NCBI RefSeq assembly: GCF_900604315.1
Contig: NZ_LR026978.1
Span: 2,087,615 to 2,151,614, forward strand
Length of the DNA: 64,000 nucleotides
DNA from: [Erwinia] mediterraneensis
GTDB taxonomy: Bacteria > Pseudomonadota > Gammaproteobacteria > Enterobacterales > Enterobacteriaceae
Direction of reading: 5' to 3'
Position numbers and translations under genes: made by a program. The notes under the pieces are model-generated. The model worked only from the letters and a program-made list of their open reading frames with translations, was not told where the DNA came from and did no database searches. Below, piece after piece: positions 25,960 to 34,991 of this stretch (its first letter is position 1; each line of letters begins with the position of its first letter).

Positions 25960-26415
25960 ATGCGCAAAAGCAAGAAGTTACTCTTATCCGCAGGCTGGCT
26001 GATGGGCGCGTTTTATCTTGTTCCTCAGGCGCAGGCAGAAGGCGAACCGGACGGAGTGCCGCAGCCGCCGCAGATTGAACAGCCTGCCTCTCAACCCGAA
26101 ACCTTACCGCCCGCCGATGCCGCGCCGGAGTCCCCGCCAGCGACTGCCACAGCGCCGCAGGCCGCGCCTGCAACGCCTGCGGATCACGATCTCACCACTG
26201 TCATCATTGATTACAAAGAACATCAGATTGGCGATGTGGTACCGCCGGAATATCTCACCAAACCCTATGAAATCACCGAGTGGAAAAAACGTAACCTGCC
26301 AGCCCCGGAGGAAAACAGCCACTGGACCTATGTTAGCGGCAACTATCTGTTGATTACTAACGACACAGGTAAAATCCTGCAGGCAAAATCGGGCGATATC
26401 TTTTTCCAGCACTGA
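25960..26415 (+). CDS. RcnB-family periplasmic protein
   Basis: A 151-residue exported protein. A signal peptide (MRKSKKLLLSAGWLMGAFYL, cleavage near AQA|EG) is followed by a Pro/Ala/Glu-rich low-complexity linker (about residues 28-75) and a C-terminal RcnB-like domain: YKEHQIGDVVPPEY, WKKRNLPAPEENSHWTYVSGNYLLITNDTGKILQ. RcnB in E. coli is a periplasmic modulator of nickel/cobalt efflux; many family members have no known metal role. The linker is unusually long compared with the 112-residue E. coli protein. ATG 25960 is chosen for the signal peptide; the upstream frame extension is not plausible. No rcnA/rcnR lies nearby. Confidence 0.75.
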   Translation: MRKSKKLLLSAGWLMGAFYLVPQAQAEGEPDGVPQPPQIEQPASQPETLPPADAAPESPPATATAPQAAPATPADHDLTTVIIDYKEHQIGDVVPPEYLTKPYEITEWKKRNLPAPEENSHWTYVSGNYLLITNDTGKILQAKSGDIFFQH

Positions 26416-26885
26416 TGGCTGATGCTCCCGGTGCCAGGAAAGTACCACGCGCTGTGATACGTCGGCGTGGTTATTGAGTAAATCCGGCAGCGGTGGTGTT
26501 TAAGTCGGTCAACGCCGCTGCCTGATAATGTCTCGCCTGATGGGCCTGGATAGGGGAGTGGTTATTTCTGACACCTGTCTGGCGACCAGACCGCGTACGG
26601 TTGGGACAGCTAATAATACTCTGGCACCACGTAAACAAGACGGAGATATTCATTAAGGTTTAATCGGTAATAAAGTTATTATTAATTCATTAATTAAATA
26701 TTTGGCGGCTTAGTTTTCTCATTTCGGCAGTAATAACAAACCATGGGATTCTGCTTGCCTTTCTCAGTTTTTTTGGTAAAAAATAAGGCGTGTAAATAAG
26801 AGAAGGTTTCTTATGGCGATTTTATTAGCATTGTCATCGGGTGCCGGAATTTTTAATTAAAGGATGTTTTATTAAAGGGAACACT
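26416..26885. other. 470-bp gap with hairpins and falling GC
   Basis: The first 110 bp hold two weak hairpins (ACCACGC/GCGTGGT at 26444-26471 and GGCAGCGG/CCGCTGCC at 26486-26522) that may end the RcnB-like transcript. Sequence from about 26640 onward is AT-rich. A 15-codon ORF at 26813 (MAILLALSSGAGIFN) precedes the next gene; I see no homology for it. Confidence 0.35.
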
Positions 26886-27459
26886 ATGGAAAATTCATCA
26901 GTTGTGTCTGAAGCCCTGAGCCTGCCGTACATAATATGGAAGACTACACACCTCTTTAACGATGACAGCGCCAGTGATATGAGATGTGGCGATCTGGATG
27001 AAAAAAAGCTTAAAGAACTGGCTACTATTACAGCCCACTTTAATCATTGACGTTCACCCTGGCAAATATAAAAGCCATGTGCTTGTAAAATATTTCCGCG
27101 TAACTGATAAAGGAAAAATAAAGCGGTGGCTCGGCAATAGAGAGAAATTAAAAACCAATTATAATATACTCCGGCCCTCTCATGATGGTAAGTATAGCAT
27201 TACCTTGTGGGATATGGGTGCAGGATATCAGGAATTAAAGCGCAAAGAAAATACTCTTTTACCTAACCATGATCTTTCCTGGCTGCTTTGTTTCGATGAT
27301 ATGAAGGTGAAGGAAAATTGTACTGATAAAGAGAACTGGTTAATGGACATTAGTCAAAACCGGGAAGGAAAAGTTTATATCGATGTTAAAGGTGCTACTT
27401 ATCGCCAGACCAAAAATGGCTTTGAACGGTTAAAAAAAGATTCAACGTTTTTCAAATAA
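26886..27459 (+). pseudogene. Unrecognised AT-rich ORF, probably frameshifted
   Basis: An ORF from ATG 26886 (AAGGGAA 6 nt upstream) encodes MENSSVVSEALSLPYIIWKT and runs 54 codons to a stop at 27050. A second frame, offset by +1, is open across 26986-27459 and encodes a soluble, lysine-rich segment (IIDVHPGKYKSHVLVKYFRV ... WDMGAGYQELKRKENTLLP). Neither half looks complete alone; joining them in the overlap (for instance at the A7 tract near 27000-27006) gives a protein of about 190 residues. I do not recognise the family. AT-richness and the position near the muramidase islet suggest laterally acquired cargo, possibly another toxin or immunity remnant. Confidence 0.5.
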
Positions 27460-27478
27460 AAGCCATCATCTGGCCGAA

Positions 27479-27502
27479 GCAGCCGACCCGGCAGTCGGCT
27501 GC
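27479..27502. terminator. Bidirectional terminator hairpin
   Basis: A 9-bp perfect stem (GCAGCCGAC / GTCGGCTGC) with a 6-nt loop between the convergent AT-rich ORF and the FAD oxidoreductase gene. Confidence 0.7.
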
Positions 27503-27524
27503 ATAATTTACAAATAAGCGCGTG

Positions 27525-28646
27525 TTAACCAAAGCGCTCGGCGCGGAAGGTTGCCAGCATCGGATGTTTCTCGCCGCTCAGGATCTCGCCGGCCAGCAAC
27601 TCGCCTACAATCAACGCCAGGGTGGCACCAGAGTGGGTAAAAGCCACAAAGCAGCCCGGTACTTTTTCCAGTTCGCCCAGCACCGGATTGCCGTCACCCG
27701 GAATCGGCTTCGGTCCCAGCTTCCAGCCCTGTGCCCGTACAGGCTCCTCGCTGGCGAGCAGCTTGCCTGCTTCCTGCATCAGCGTCTGTACCACGCTTTC
27801 TGCAATGGTGTAGCTGCCGTCCGCCTGTTTCACGATCTCCTCTTCGTACCAGTCGTGATCCACCGCCAGGGTGTTACCGGGATTGGGACGAATGGCAGCA
27901 CGCGGGGTATTCATTACCACTTTCAGGCCGTGGGCACCCGGTTGTGTGGTGACCAGCATGGAAACTGGTGAGCCGTTAGGGATGTTTACCCCCAGCGGCG
28001 CAACCACCTCTGGCGTCCAGGGGCCACAGGCAACCAGCACGGCATCGGCGCGGAACTCGCCTGCTTTTGCGCTGCGAATGCCGCAGGCGCGCTGACCTTC
28101 GGTTATAACACTGGCTTTCCCCGCATGCTCGACGATTTTCCCCCCTTGCGCCCGCAACTGCTGCGCCAGAAAGTCAATCAGATGCGGCAGGCTGACCCAG
28201 CCCTCGCCGGGGTTGAAGATGGCATCATCTGCCACGGCATCCGCGTTCACGTGCGCATCAACGGTTGCCACCCTGAGGGGATTAACCAGCCGCGAGTCGT
28301 AACCGTGCGCTTGTTCGTAAGCATGACGTGCGCGCGTACCGGCGCTGTCACTGGCGGACCAGAACAGACCGCCATCAAAGCGTAGCCAGTCGCGGCCTGG
28401 ATCCTGGGCGAACAGGGTGCGATAGCGATCGATCCCCGCCATACGCAGCGCATGATACTCCAGCGAACGTTCGCCCGCGGAGTTGAGCCATGACAGGGAT
28501 CGCCCGGACGCACCGGAACAGAGTTCAGCTTCGGTAACCAGCGTCACCGTCGCGCCCTGTTTGACCAGCTGCAACGCTGTGGAAACACCCAGCACGCCGC
28601 CGCCCAATACCACAACCGTTTTGCTTTCAGGTTTTACAGACATCAT
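27525..28646 (-). CDS. FAD-dependent amino-acid/opine-type oxidoreductase (DAO family)
   Basis: A 373-residue flavoenzyme of the D-amino-acid oxidase/DadA superfamily. The FAD-binding dinucleotide motif GGGVLGVSTALQLVKQG is at the N-terminus and a C-terminal FAD segment, FTHSGATLALIVGELLAGEIL, closes the fold. Family members oxidise the C-N bond of amino acids, N-methyl amino acids or opines. It is the last gene of a five-gene operon that starts with a polar amino-acid-type binding protein, so it probably acts on the imported compound. The ATG pair at 28646/28643 follows GGAAGAGA; either may start. Confidence 0.82.
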   Translation of the reverse strand: MMSVKPESKTVVVLGGGVLGVSTALQLVKQGATVTLVTEAELCSGASGRSLSWLNSAGERSLEYHALRMAGIDRYRTLFAQDPGRDWLRFDGGLFWSASDSAGTRARHAYEQAHGYDSRLVNPLRVATVDAHVNADAVADDAIFNPGEGWVSLPHLIDFLAQQLRAQGGKIVEHAGKASVITEGQRACGIRSAKAGEFRADAVLVACGPWTPEVVAPLGVNIPNGSPVSMLVTTQPGAHGLKVVMNTPRAAIRPNPGNTLAVDHDWYEEEIVKQADGSYTIAESVVQTLMQEAGKLLASEEPVRAQGWKLGPKPIPGDGNPVLGELEKVPGCFVAFTHSGATLALIVGELLAGEILSGEKHPMLATFRAERFG

Positions 28647-28681
28647 TCTCTTCCTTGCACTCAGGGGAAAGGGAACGCCGT

Positions 28682-29761
28682 TCAGGCGTTGCGCACCGTA
28701 AAGCGCGCATGGAGATCGTCAATCAGGCGCAGCACGGTCAGCGCCTCATGGGCATCTACCGGCGGTGCGCTGCCGGTCAGCAGCGCCTGAGCCAGCAGGG
28801 CATAAAACGCAGGATAGTTGCCGCGTTCAGCGGGCACGGCCTGAACCTCGTCGCCCTGGCCGAGCATTCCCCACTGTGCGGCTGGCGTCACGCCGTAATC
28901 CGTATCGCCGGGTAGCATGCCCGCCGCCAGCGCAGGCTCCTGATTATCCAGCCCCCAGCTGGTAAAGGCGGCGCGACTGCCGAGCAGATGGAAACGCGGT
29001 GCCGGGCGGGCCGCCAGCCCGTTCATCCACAGACGGGAGCGCACGCCATTTTCATGCAGCAGCGAGACAAAACTCGCTTCGTCGCTGTCGGAGAGCGAGG
29101 CGGCTGAATAACGCGCCAGCTCTGCCGACGCCTCGCGCACCGGGCCAAAAAGCTGGATCGCCTGATCGATTAAATGGCTGCCGAGATCAAGCAGCAGACC
29201 GCCTCCTTGTGCCAGGGTGACGCGATCGCGCCAGTTGCCAAATCCCTCTGGTCGCCACCACTCAAAGCGCGACTCGAAGGTACGCACTTTGCCCAGCGCC
29301 TCATCAGCCAGCAGACGTTTCAGCGTCAGGAAGTCGCCATCCCAGCGGCGATTATGAAACACCGTCAGCAGCGTGTTGGCCTGCTGCGCTTCGGCCATCA
29401 TCTGCGCCGCCTGAACGGCATTCGCGGCGAAGGGCTTATCTACGACCAGGTGAATCCCACGGGCGCTGGCGTCATGGGCCTGGCGCGCATGCTGATCGGG
29501 AGGCGTACCCAGTACGATCAAATCGATTTGCAGGTCACCGCTGTCGATCTGCTGCAGCAGACTCTCCCAGTCGGGCAGGATGCGAGTCTGCGGATAGCGC
29601 TGTTGTGCGGCCTGCACACGTGCTGCATTGCCGGTCACTATGACCGCCAGCTGATAGTGCGCGTCATGGGCGATCAGCGGTGCGTGAAAGACCTGACCAG
29701 CGATACCAAAACCGACCAGCGCGGTGCGAATCGGTCCTGAAGTGAGGACGCTATGGGCCAT
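28682..29761 (-). CDS. Gfo/Idh/MocA-family oxidoreductase
   Basis: A 359-residue NAD(P)-dependent oxidoreductase. The Rossmann motif [17 protein letters not shown] is N-terminal, the family's EKP-like motif appears as [13 protein letters not shown] (D replacing E), and [21 protein letters not shown] contains the conserved GxxxDxGxHxxD region. This variant resembles the YdgJ/IolW-type branch that acts on sugars or polyols. Its ATG overlaps the ATPase stop (TGATG), so translation is coupled. An operon mixing a sugar-type dehydrogenase with an amine-type flavoenzyme and an amino-acid ABC importer would fit a sugar-amino-acid conjugate or opine, but this is only a suggestion. Confidence 0.83.
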   Translation of the reverse strand: MAHSVLTSGPIRTALVGFGIAGQVFHAPLIAHDAHYQLAVIVTGNAARVQAAQQRYPQTRILPDWESLLQQIDSGDLQIDLIVLGTPPDQHARQAHDASARGIHLVVDKPFAANAVQAAQMMAEAQQANTLLTVFHNRRWDGDFLTLKRLLADEALGKVRTFESRFEWWRPEGFGNWRDRVTLAQGGGLLLDLGSHLIDQAIQLFGPVREASAELARYSAASLSDSDEASFVSLLHENGVRSRLWMNGLAARPAPRFHLLGSRAAFTSWGLDNQEPALAAGMLPGDTDYGVTPAAQWGMLGQGDEVQAVPAERGNYPAFYALLAQALLTGSAPPVDAHEALTVLRLIDDLHARFTVRNA

Positions 29762-30534
29762 CAGAGTACCTCCGAAAGAAAACGTTGCAGACGCGGCGAT
29801 TGCGGGCGGTCGAAAATGGCATCCGGCGGCCCGACCTCGACAATTTCACCCTCATCCATAAATACCACCTGGTCGGCGACCCGACGGGCAAAGCCCATTT
29901 CATGGGTCACCACCACCATCGTCATACCCCGGCGACAAAGGTCCGCCATCAGCGTCAGCACCCCTTTTACCAGTTCGGGATCGAGCGCCGAGGTCGCTTC
30001 GTCAAACAGCATCACCTCCGGAGCCATCGCCAGCGCCCGGGCGATGGCCACGCGCTGCTGCTGCCCGCCAGAGAGATCCCGGGGACGGTGATCGGCGCGC
30101 TGACTGAGACCCACCTCATTCAGCCGCTGTTGCGCAATCGCCATCGCCTGCGCTTTCGGTAAGCCTTTTACCTTCCACGGGGCCAGCGCGACATTCTCCA
30201 GCGCGCTGTGATCGGGAAACAGATTGAAATGCTGAAACACCATGCCGATGCGCAGCCGCAGCGCGTCGGGCTTGTCACGCAGCACTGATTTTCCTGCCAG
30301 CAGCACATCACCTGATTTCGGTTCATGCAGCCGGTTAATGCCGCGCAGCAGTGTAGATTTCCCTGAGCCGGATGGCCCGATAATGCAGGTGGTCGATCCC
30401 GGCGCAATGTGCAGCGAGACGTTGCGCAGCACTTCAATGGGGCCATAGGCCAGCGTTAAGTTGCGCAGTTCCAGACTGGCACCCTGATAGGCCTGGGTTT
30501 CGGCGCGTTCCGCCAGAGTGGCTTGTTGGCTCAT
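29761..30534 (-). CDS. Polar amino-acid ABC transporter ATP-binding protein
   Basis: A 257-residue ATPase of the GlnQ/HisP family. Walker A is GPSGSGKST, the Q-loop is [17 protein letters not shown], the signature is [15 protein letters not shown] and Walker B is [14 protein letters not shown]. It starts 2 bp after the permease stop and its end overlaps the Gfo/Idh gene. It energises the importer made with the two preceding genes. Confidence 0.9.
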   Translation of the reverse strand: MSQQATLAERAETQAYQGASLELRNLTLAYGPIEVLRNVSLHIAPGSTTCIIGPSGSGKSTLLRGINRLHEPKSGDVLLAGKSVLRDKPDALRLRIGMVFQHFNLFPDHSALENVALAPWKVKGLPKAQAMAIAQQRLNEVGLSQRADHRPRDLSGGQQQRVAIARALAMAPEVMLFDEATSALDPELVKGVLTLMADLCRRGMTMVVVTHEMGFARRVADQVVFMDEGEIVEVGPPDAIFDRPQSPRLQRFLSEVL

Positions 30535-30536
30535 GT

Positions 30537-31352
30537 TTACTGCCCTCGTTCGGTAATCAGCGGATTGACGGCACCGCTGGTCAGGGTGGGGGAGGTCTGC
30601 TTTACCTCTTCCACTTCCTTCAGGCCACTTTGTGGGGCGGTCATGCGGCGGCGTCCGGTGCGGTAGCGCACGTCAATGTAGTTGACGGCATGGGTCAGCG
30701 GCACGGTGATCGCCAGGTAGAAGAGGCCGGCCAGCATCAGCGGCGACAGGTTGCCGGTCAGCACGGCGGCATCCTGGCCGACGCGGAACAGTTCGCGCTG
30801 ATTCGTCATCAGACCCAGCAGGTAAACCAGTGAGGAGTCCTTAATGATGGCGATAAACTGATTGACGATGGCGGGCAGCACGCGGCGAATCCCCTGCGGA
30901 ATAATTACCAGCCGCATGGCGCGGCTGTAGCTCATGCCGAGCGCACGGCAGGCTTCCATCTGGCCTTTCTCTACGCTCTGAATGCCGGAGCGAAAAATTT
31001 CCCCCATATAGGCGCTGGCGATCAGGCTCAGGGCGAAGATGCCCAGTGGGTAGGGGGTAGGGCCGAACAGCTGGTAGCTGAAGCGCGCCAGGCCCTGCCC
31101 AATCAATAAAATGGTGAGAATCGAGGGCAGGCCGCGAAACAGGTCGGTGTAGATGCGTGCCGGTACCCGCAGCCAGCGTGACGGCGAAATGCCCATCAGC
31201 GCCAGAATCAAGCCAAACAGCGTGCCGAGAATCGTTGCCGCCACTGAGATAATCACCGTGTTGACCAGACCGGTGCCCAGCAGCTGCGGCAGCACCTGCA
31301 GCATCGAGGGGATGTCAAAGAAGGTGCGCGAGAGAAGAGTTAACAGATCCAT
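30537..31352 (-). CDS. Polar amino-acid ABC transporter permease
   Basis: A 271-residue His/Glu/Gln/Arg/opine-family permease (HisM/GlnP type) with about five helices. The EAA loop reads [33 protein letters not shown], and [19 protein letters not shown] is the typical N-terminal segment. A hydrophilic C-terminal tail of about 35 residues is longer than usual. It is the only permease gene in the operon, so it must form a homodimer. Confidence 0.88.
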   Translation of the reverse strand: MDLLTLLSRTFFDIPSMLQVLPQLLGTGLVNTVIISVAATILGTLFGLILALMGISPSRWLRVPARIYTDLFRGLPSILTILLIGQGLARFSYQLFGPTPYPLGIFALSLIASAYMGEIFRSGIQSVEKGQMEACRALGMSYSRAMRLVIIPQGIRRVLPAIVNQFIAIIKDSSLVYLLGLMTNQRELFRVGQDAAVLTGNLSPLMLAGLFYLAITVPLTHAVNYIDVRYRTGRRRMTAPQSGLKEVEEVKQTSPTLTSGAVNPLITERGQ

Positions 31353-31432
31353 AGCCGTGTCTCATGTGTAGCGGGTGACGAGACGCGCTCATCACCGGTT
31401 GAGCTGTCTGAACGCGGAGCGTTCGCGCGGAG

Positions 31433-32254
31433 TTACTGGCCATCAGGCAGGTATTGCTTCGGCATCGGCGAACCCGGAAACCATTTCTCGTACAGCTGTT
31501 TCCAGGTGCCATCCTGCATCGCTGCCTTGATCGCCTTATCCAGCGCCGCTTTGAACTCAGGCTTGTTTTTGGCGATGGCCACACCGGCCGGGGCATCAAA
31601 AGAGGGGATATCCGCCGCGCTGACCAGTTTGAAGCGTTCGGCATAGCTTTTCGCCGCTTCGTAATCGAGGAACACGGCGTCCAGCGTGCCGTTGTTCAGG
31701 CCGGAGATGGCGGCGTTGTTGTCCGGGAAGCGCACCACGTCAGTCTGAGTAAAATGCTGCACTGCATAATGTTCCTGCAGGGTGCCCTGTACCACGCCGA
31801 GGCGACGTTTCGCCAGGGTCTCCACGTTCTTCACGCCGGAGTCGCTGCGGGTCAGCACGGTAAGGTAGCCCGCCAGATAGCCGGTGGAAAAATCGACCGT
31901 TTTCTGACGCGCCGGGGTGATGCCGATGGCGGCAACGCCCGCGTCATACTGGCCGTTGGCTACCGCAGGCAGAATGGCGGAGAAGTCCTGCCCGATAAAA
32001 TCAACCTGATCAATGCCGATGCGCCGGGCGACATTTTTGAAAAACTCCACATCGAAGCCGGTGAAATGACCGTTCTGGTCGGTGAAGGTATAGGGTTTGG
32101 CATCGCCGAGGCTGGCAACCCGCAAATGGCCGGGCTCAATCAGGCCATAAGGATTGTTGTCGCTGGCGGCATGCGCGCCCAGAGAAAAAGTGCAGAGAGA
32201 CACCGAAGCAAACAGCGCCGCGGCCAGGTGATGCAGGTGTTTGTGCGATTTCAT
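31433..32254 (-). CDS. Periplasmic solute-binding protein (polar amino acid/opine type)
   Basis: A 273-residue family-3 binding protein. The signal peptide is residues 1 to about 29 ([22 protein letters not shown]). The mature part shows [37 protein letters not shown], the standard N-lobe of the family, and [18 protein letters not shown] in the C-lobe. It is the first gene of the five-gene operon and is divergent from the LacI regulator, with two perfect operators between them. The ligand is unknown; the family binds amino acids and opines. Confidence 0.88.
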   Translation of the reverse strand: MKSHKHLHHLAAALFASVSLCTFSLGAHAASDNNPYGLIEPGHLRVASLGDAKPYTFTDQNGHFTGFDVEFFKNVARRIGIDQVDFIGQDFSAILPAVANGQYDAGVAAIGITPARQKTVDFSTGYLAGYLTVLTRSDSGVKNVETLAKRRLGVVQGTLQEHYAVQHFTQTDVVRFPDNNAAISGLNNGTLDAVFLDYEAAKSYAERFKLVSAADIPSFDAPAGVAIAKNKPEFKAALDKAIKAAMQDGTWKQLYEKWFPGSPMPKQYLPDGQ

Positions 32255-32316
32255 AGCTCATCCGTTTTATCAGGTTTCAACATCAGAGACTGTTGAACCG
32301 GCGGTTTATGATAATG

Positions 32317-32330
32317 TGAGACCGGTCTCA
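32317..32330. promoter_or_regulatory. LacI-type operator A
   Basis: TGAGACCGGTCTCA is a perfect 14-bp palindrome with a central CG, 62 bp upstream of the binding-protein ATG. An identical copy lies 46 bp away. Confidence 0.75.
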
Positions 32331-32362
32331 ACGCAGGTGACTGTTTGCCGGTATCGTCATTG

Positions 32363-32376
32363 TGAGACCGGTCTCA
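32363..32376. promoter_or_regulatory. LacI-type operator B
   Basis: Second exact copy of TGAGACCGGTCTCA, extended in common with operator A to TGTGAGACCGGTCTCAA. It is 77 bp upstream of the LacI-family ATG. The pair spans the divergent promoter region and can regulate both directions. Confidence 0.75.
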
Positions 32377-32453
32377 AACAGTTACAATGATAATAAGCAC
32401 ACCCTTTTTGCAGCGTCAATCATCCTGTTATCAACTTGTGATTCGAATTAATT

Positions 32454-33527
32454 ATGACGAACCTGATCCCACGTACCAAAGCTCCAACCGTTGCAGATGT
32501 GGCCAGGGCTGCCAGCGTCTCGAAAGCCCAGGCGGCACGCGCCCTGGGCGGCTACGGCGCCGTCAGCGAAGAGGTACAGAACCGGGTAAATGCCGCCGCC
32601 GCGCAGCTGGGCTACCGGCCTAACGAACTGGCGCGCAGCATGAATACCGGGCGTTCCAATACCATCGGCGTGATTGTTGGCGATATCGAAAACCCCCATT
32701 TCGGTCTGGCGCTGCGCGGTATGGCCGATGTGGCGCGTCAGGCGGGCTATCATCTGCTGCTGAGTAACAGCGATGAGAAGCTGTCTGCCGAGCAGGAGGC
32801 GGTGCGGGTGATGCTGGAAAAACGTGTCGACGGTATTATCGTCGCCCCCAGCAGCTCACTGGCGGCAGACAATGCGCATCTTGCCCAGATTATTGCCGAC
32901 GGACGCGCGCTTAAACTTTTCGACCGTGCGGTAGCCGGGCTGGATGTGGAAGCTATTTGCGTCGATTTTACGGCACCGGCGCGCGAAGTGACGCACCAGC
33001 TGCTGCAGGCAGGGCATCGTCGTATCGCCTATATCACCAGCATGCGCTGTGTCGGTGGGTATCGTCATCCCGACGACCTGGGGCTGACGCCGGTGGCCCA
33101 GCGCGTCAGCGGCATGGAACAGGCGTTTGCCGAAGCCGGTATTGCTTTCGACCCCGGGCTGATCAAGGTGAACGCCAGCGACGACAAGGCCATTCAGCGT
33201 ATTGTCTCTGAGCTGTTGCAACTGCCGCAGCCGCCCAGCGCACTGATTGCCTCCGACAGCCTGATAGCCATGTCCCTGTTACGGGAACTGACGCGGCGCG
33301 GCGTGCGCATTCCGCAGGCGATGTCATTTGTGATGTACGATGACTTTCCCTGGAGCGAACTGGTGATGCCGCCGCTGACGGTGGTGGCGCAACCGGTCTA
33401 TGAGATGGGACGGGAAGCGGCGCGGCGCCTGATTGCGGAAATCCGCCAGGAAGACGCTGGTCCGCTGCAAAGTTTTCACGCCTGGCTGGTGGCACGTCGT
33501 TCCATTGCGCCACCCGCGACGCGTTAA
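32454..33527 (+). CDS. LacI-family regulator of the ABC/oxidoreductase operon
   Basis: A 357-residue LacI/GalR-type protein. The helix-turn-helix PTVADVARAASVSKAQAARALGG covers residues 11-33, with AQAARAL in the recognition helix instead of the more usual TVSRVL; the hinge LGYRPNELARSMNTGRSNTIGVIV follows, then the sensor domain. ATG 32454 has no good Shine-Dalgarno sequence, so expression is probably low. It is divergent from the binding-protein gene and very likely binds the two TGAGACCGGTCTCA operators. LacI control of an amino-acid-type importer is uncommon and hints that the inducer carries a sugar or polyol part. Confidence 0.85.
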   Translation: MTNLIPRTKAPTVADVARAASVSKAQAARALGGYGAVSEEVQNRVNAAAAQLGYRPNELARSMNTGRSNTIGVIVGDIENPHFGLALRGMADVARQAGYHLLLSNSDEKLSAEQEAVRVMLEKRVDGIIVAPSSSLAADNAHLAQIIADGRALKLFDRAVAGLDVEAICVDFTAPAREVTHQLLQAGHRRIAYITSMRCVGGYRHPDDLGLTPVAQRVSGMEQAFAEAGIAFDPGLIKVNASDDKAIQRIVSELLQLPQPPSALIASDSLIAMSLLRELTRRGVRIPQAMSFVMYDDFPWSELVMPPLTVVAQPVYEMGREAARRLIAEIRQEDAGPLQSFHAWLVARRSIAPPATR

Positions 33528-33622
33528 GATTCTGCTGCGCTTAACAGCGCGGACGGGGAAGGGATGCGTCTGGCCGCGTATTCAGGCATGCTGTGCTTCT
33601 GGCAGCGCAACTGGAGATGGTT

Positions 33623-34333
33623 ATGACAGGCAATACGAACCGTTTTGGTCAGCCGGTGGGATGTGCGATGGATGACTGGCAGCCACGCCCTTTTCCTCAA
33701 CCCCTACGTTTACAGGGCCGTACCTGTCGGCTGGAACCCTTTGATGCTGACGCACACGCCGCGGCGCTCTGGCGGGCTTATGCGCAGGCCGCTGACGAAC
33801 GCGACTGGACCTATCTCTCCGTCGGGCCTTACCCGAGCGAAGCTGCGTATCTGACCCAGGCTCAGCAGATGATGCAGAGCCGCGATCCGCTCCACTTTAC
33901 GGTGATTGATGAACGGCATAACGCGCCGGTGGGTACGCTGGCGCTGATGCGCATTGTGCCCGAACATGGCGCGATGGAAGTCGGGCATGTGACTTTCTCG
34001 CCAGCATTACAACGTACTGTGATGGCGACCGAAGCGCACTATCTGCTGATGCGTTACGCCTTCGATACCCTGGGCTATCGCCGCTATGAGTGGAAATGCG
34101 ACAGCTGCAACCAGCCTTCACGACGGGCAGCGCTGCGCCTTGGGTTTAAGTTTGAAGGTACATTCCGACAGGCAATCGTGTACAAAGGCCGCAGCCGGGA
34201 TACCTGCTGGTTTTCCGTGATTGATGGTGAGTGGCCGCAGCTGAAGCAGGGCTTTGAACGCTGGCTGGCACCGGAGAATTTCACGGAAAATGGTGAACAG
34301 CGGGAAAAGCTGGAAAACATGCGCGCCGGATAA
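33623..34333 (+). CDS. GNAT-family N-acetyltransferase (RimJ/RimL-like)
   Basis: A 236-residue acetyltransferase of the RimJ/RimL branch (acetyltransf_3). Typical segments are LRLQGRTCRLEPFDADAHAAALW at the N-terminus, AMEVGHVTFSPALQRTVMATEAHYLLMRYAFDTLGYRRYEWKCD (with the acetyl-CoA binding region) and RRAALRLGFKFEGTFRQAIVYKGRSRDT. The ATG at 33623 follows GGAG at a 7-nt spacing; an upstream TTG/CTG extension is not convincing. Substrate unknown; relatives modify ribosomal proteins, spermidine or small amines. It stands alone, with an AT-rich islet beginning right after it. Confidence 0.82.
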   Translation: MTGNTNRFGQPVGCAMDDWQPRPFPQPLRLQGRTCRLEPFDADAHAAALWRAYAQAADERDWTYLSVGPYPSEAAYLTQAQQMMQSRDPLHFTVIDERHNAPVGTLALMRIVPEHGAMEVGHVTFSPALQRTVMATEAHYLLMRYAFDTLGYRRYEWKCDSCNQPSRRAALRLGFKFEGTFRQAIVYKGRSRDTCWFSVIDGEWPQLKQGFERWLAPENFTENGEQREKLENMRAG

Positions 34334-34626
34334 CCGGCGCTACCCCAGAGTAAATGCGGAACGCATTATTCTGGCGCTGAGCAATGATAATAATTAATGT
34401 GCTAATTTAAACTGGCTTTTAAATAAATTTTAGTTATGGATTTTCTTTTTATTTTATTATATTTTTATCCTGTTGGCGTTAGATTTTTCAGTGTCTACAG
34501 ATGTATTAAATATTAATATTGTAATAGATTGGTAAATATTTAAATTGAATTTATATTTTTGGTGATAATAAGAGAAGTTGCTATTTTTTGTTTTTTAATT
34601 AATTTTATGTTGAAAAAGGAATTGTT
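34334..34626. other. Very AT-rich leader before the Tlde1-like gene
   Basis: 293 bp with long A/T runs and no ORF, composition unlike the flanking acetyltransferase gene. It probably holds the promoter of the toxin/immunity pair and marks the left edge of an islet. Confidence 0.45.
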
Positions 34627-34991
34627 ATGACATGGAGATATAAAGTTAAAGAGGCTGTTTTTATCAAAATGAAGTTTTCAGGTTTAAAGCTACATATGCT
34701 GGTGCAGTAGGGCATTATAATGATTCTTCTAAAGAATGTGTCAAAAATAAGGGGCCTTTACCGCGTGGTACATATACCATTGGAACACCTTATAACTCAG
34801 CAAAAACAGGCGCTTTCACACTGCCTCTGACACCAGAAAAGAATAACAGCATGTGCGGGCGTAGCTCATTTTTAATCCATGGCGACAGCGTTAGTAATCC
34901 AGGAACGGCTTCACAAGGATGTATTATCGCCAGCAAACATGTACGTGAAAAAATATGGGAAAGTAATGACAGGGAGTTAATCGTAGAATGA
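34627..34991 (+). pseudogene. Tlde1-like L,D-transpeptidase effector, frameshifted
   Basis: ATG 34627 opens MTWRYKVKEAVF, then the frame hits a stop after 28 codons. Shifting by -1 at the T5 tract 34658-34662 restores a continuous frame to a TGA at 34989-34991, giving a protein of about 121 residues: FRFKATYAGAVGHYNDSSKE, GPLPRGTYTIGTPYNS, FTLPLTPEKNNSMCGRSSF, then the active-site motif LIHGDSVSNPGTASQGCI with catalytic His and Cys. This is the DUF2778/Tlde1 family, type VI effectors that exchange or trim peptidoglycan tetrapeptides. The 3' end overlaps the next gene by ATGA. The shift may be a true mutation, an assembly error in the T-run, or slippage at U-UUU; I think mutation or error most likely. 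Confidence 0.72.

Noticed and set aside
26813..26860. 15-codon leader peptide before the AT-rich ORF
   Set aside because: No run of regulatory codons and no attenuator hairpin; not enough evidence to call a gene.
34658..34664. Programmed -1 frameshifting in the Tlde1-like gene
   Set aside because: The site GTT TTT ATC allows only single-tRNA slippage and lacks a full X-XXY-YYZ heptamer or an obvious downstream pseudoknot, so a mutation or sequencing error is preferred; kept only as a possibility.
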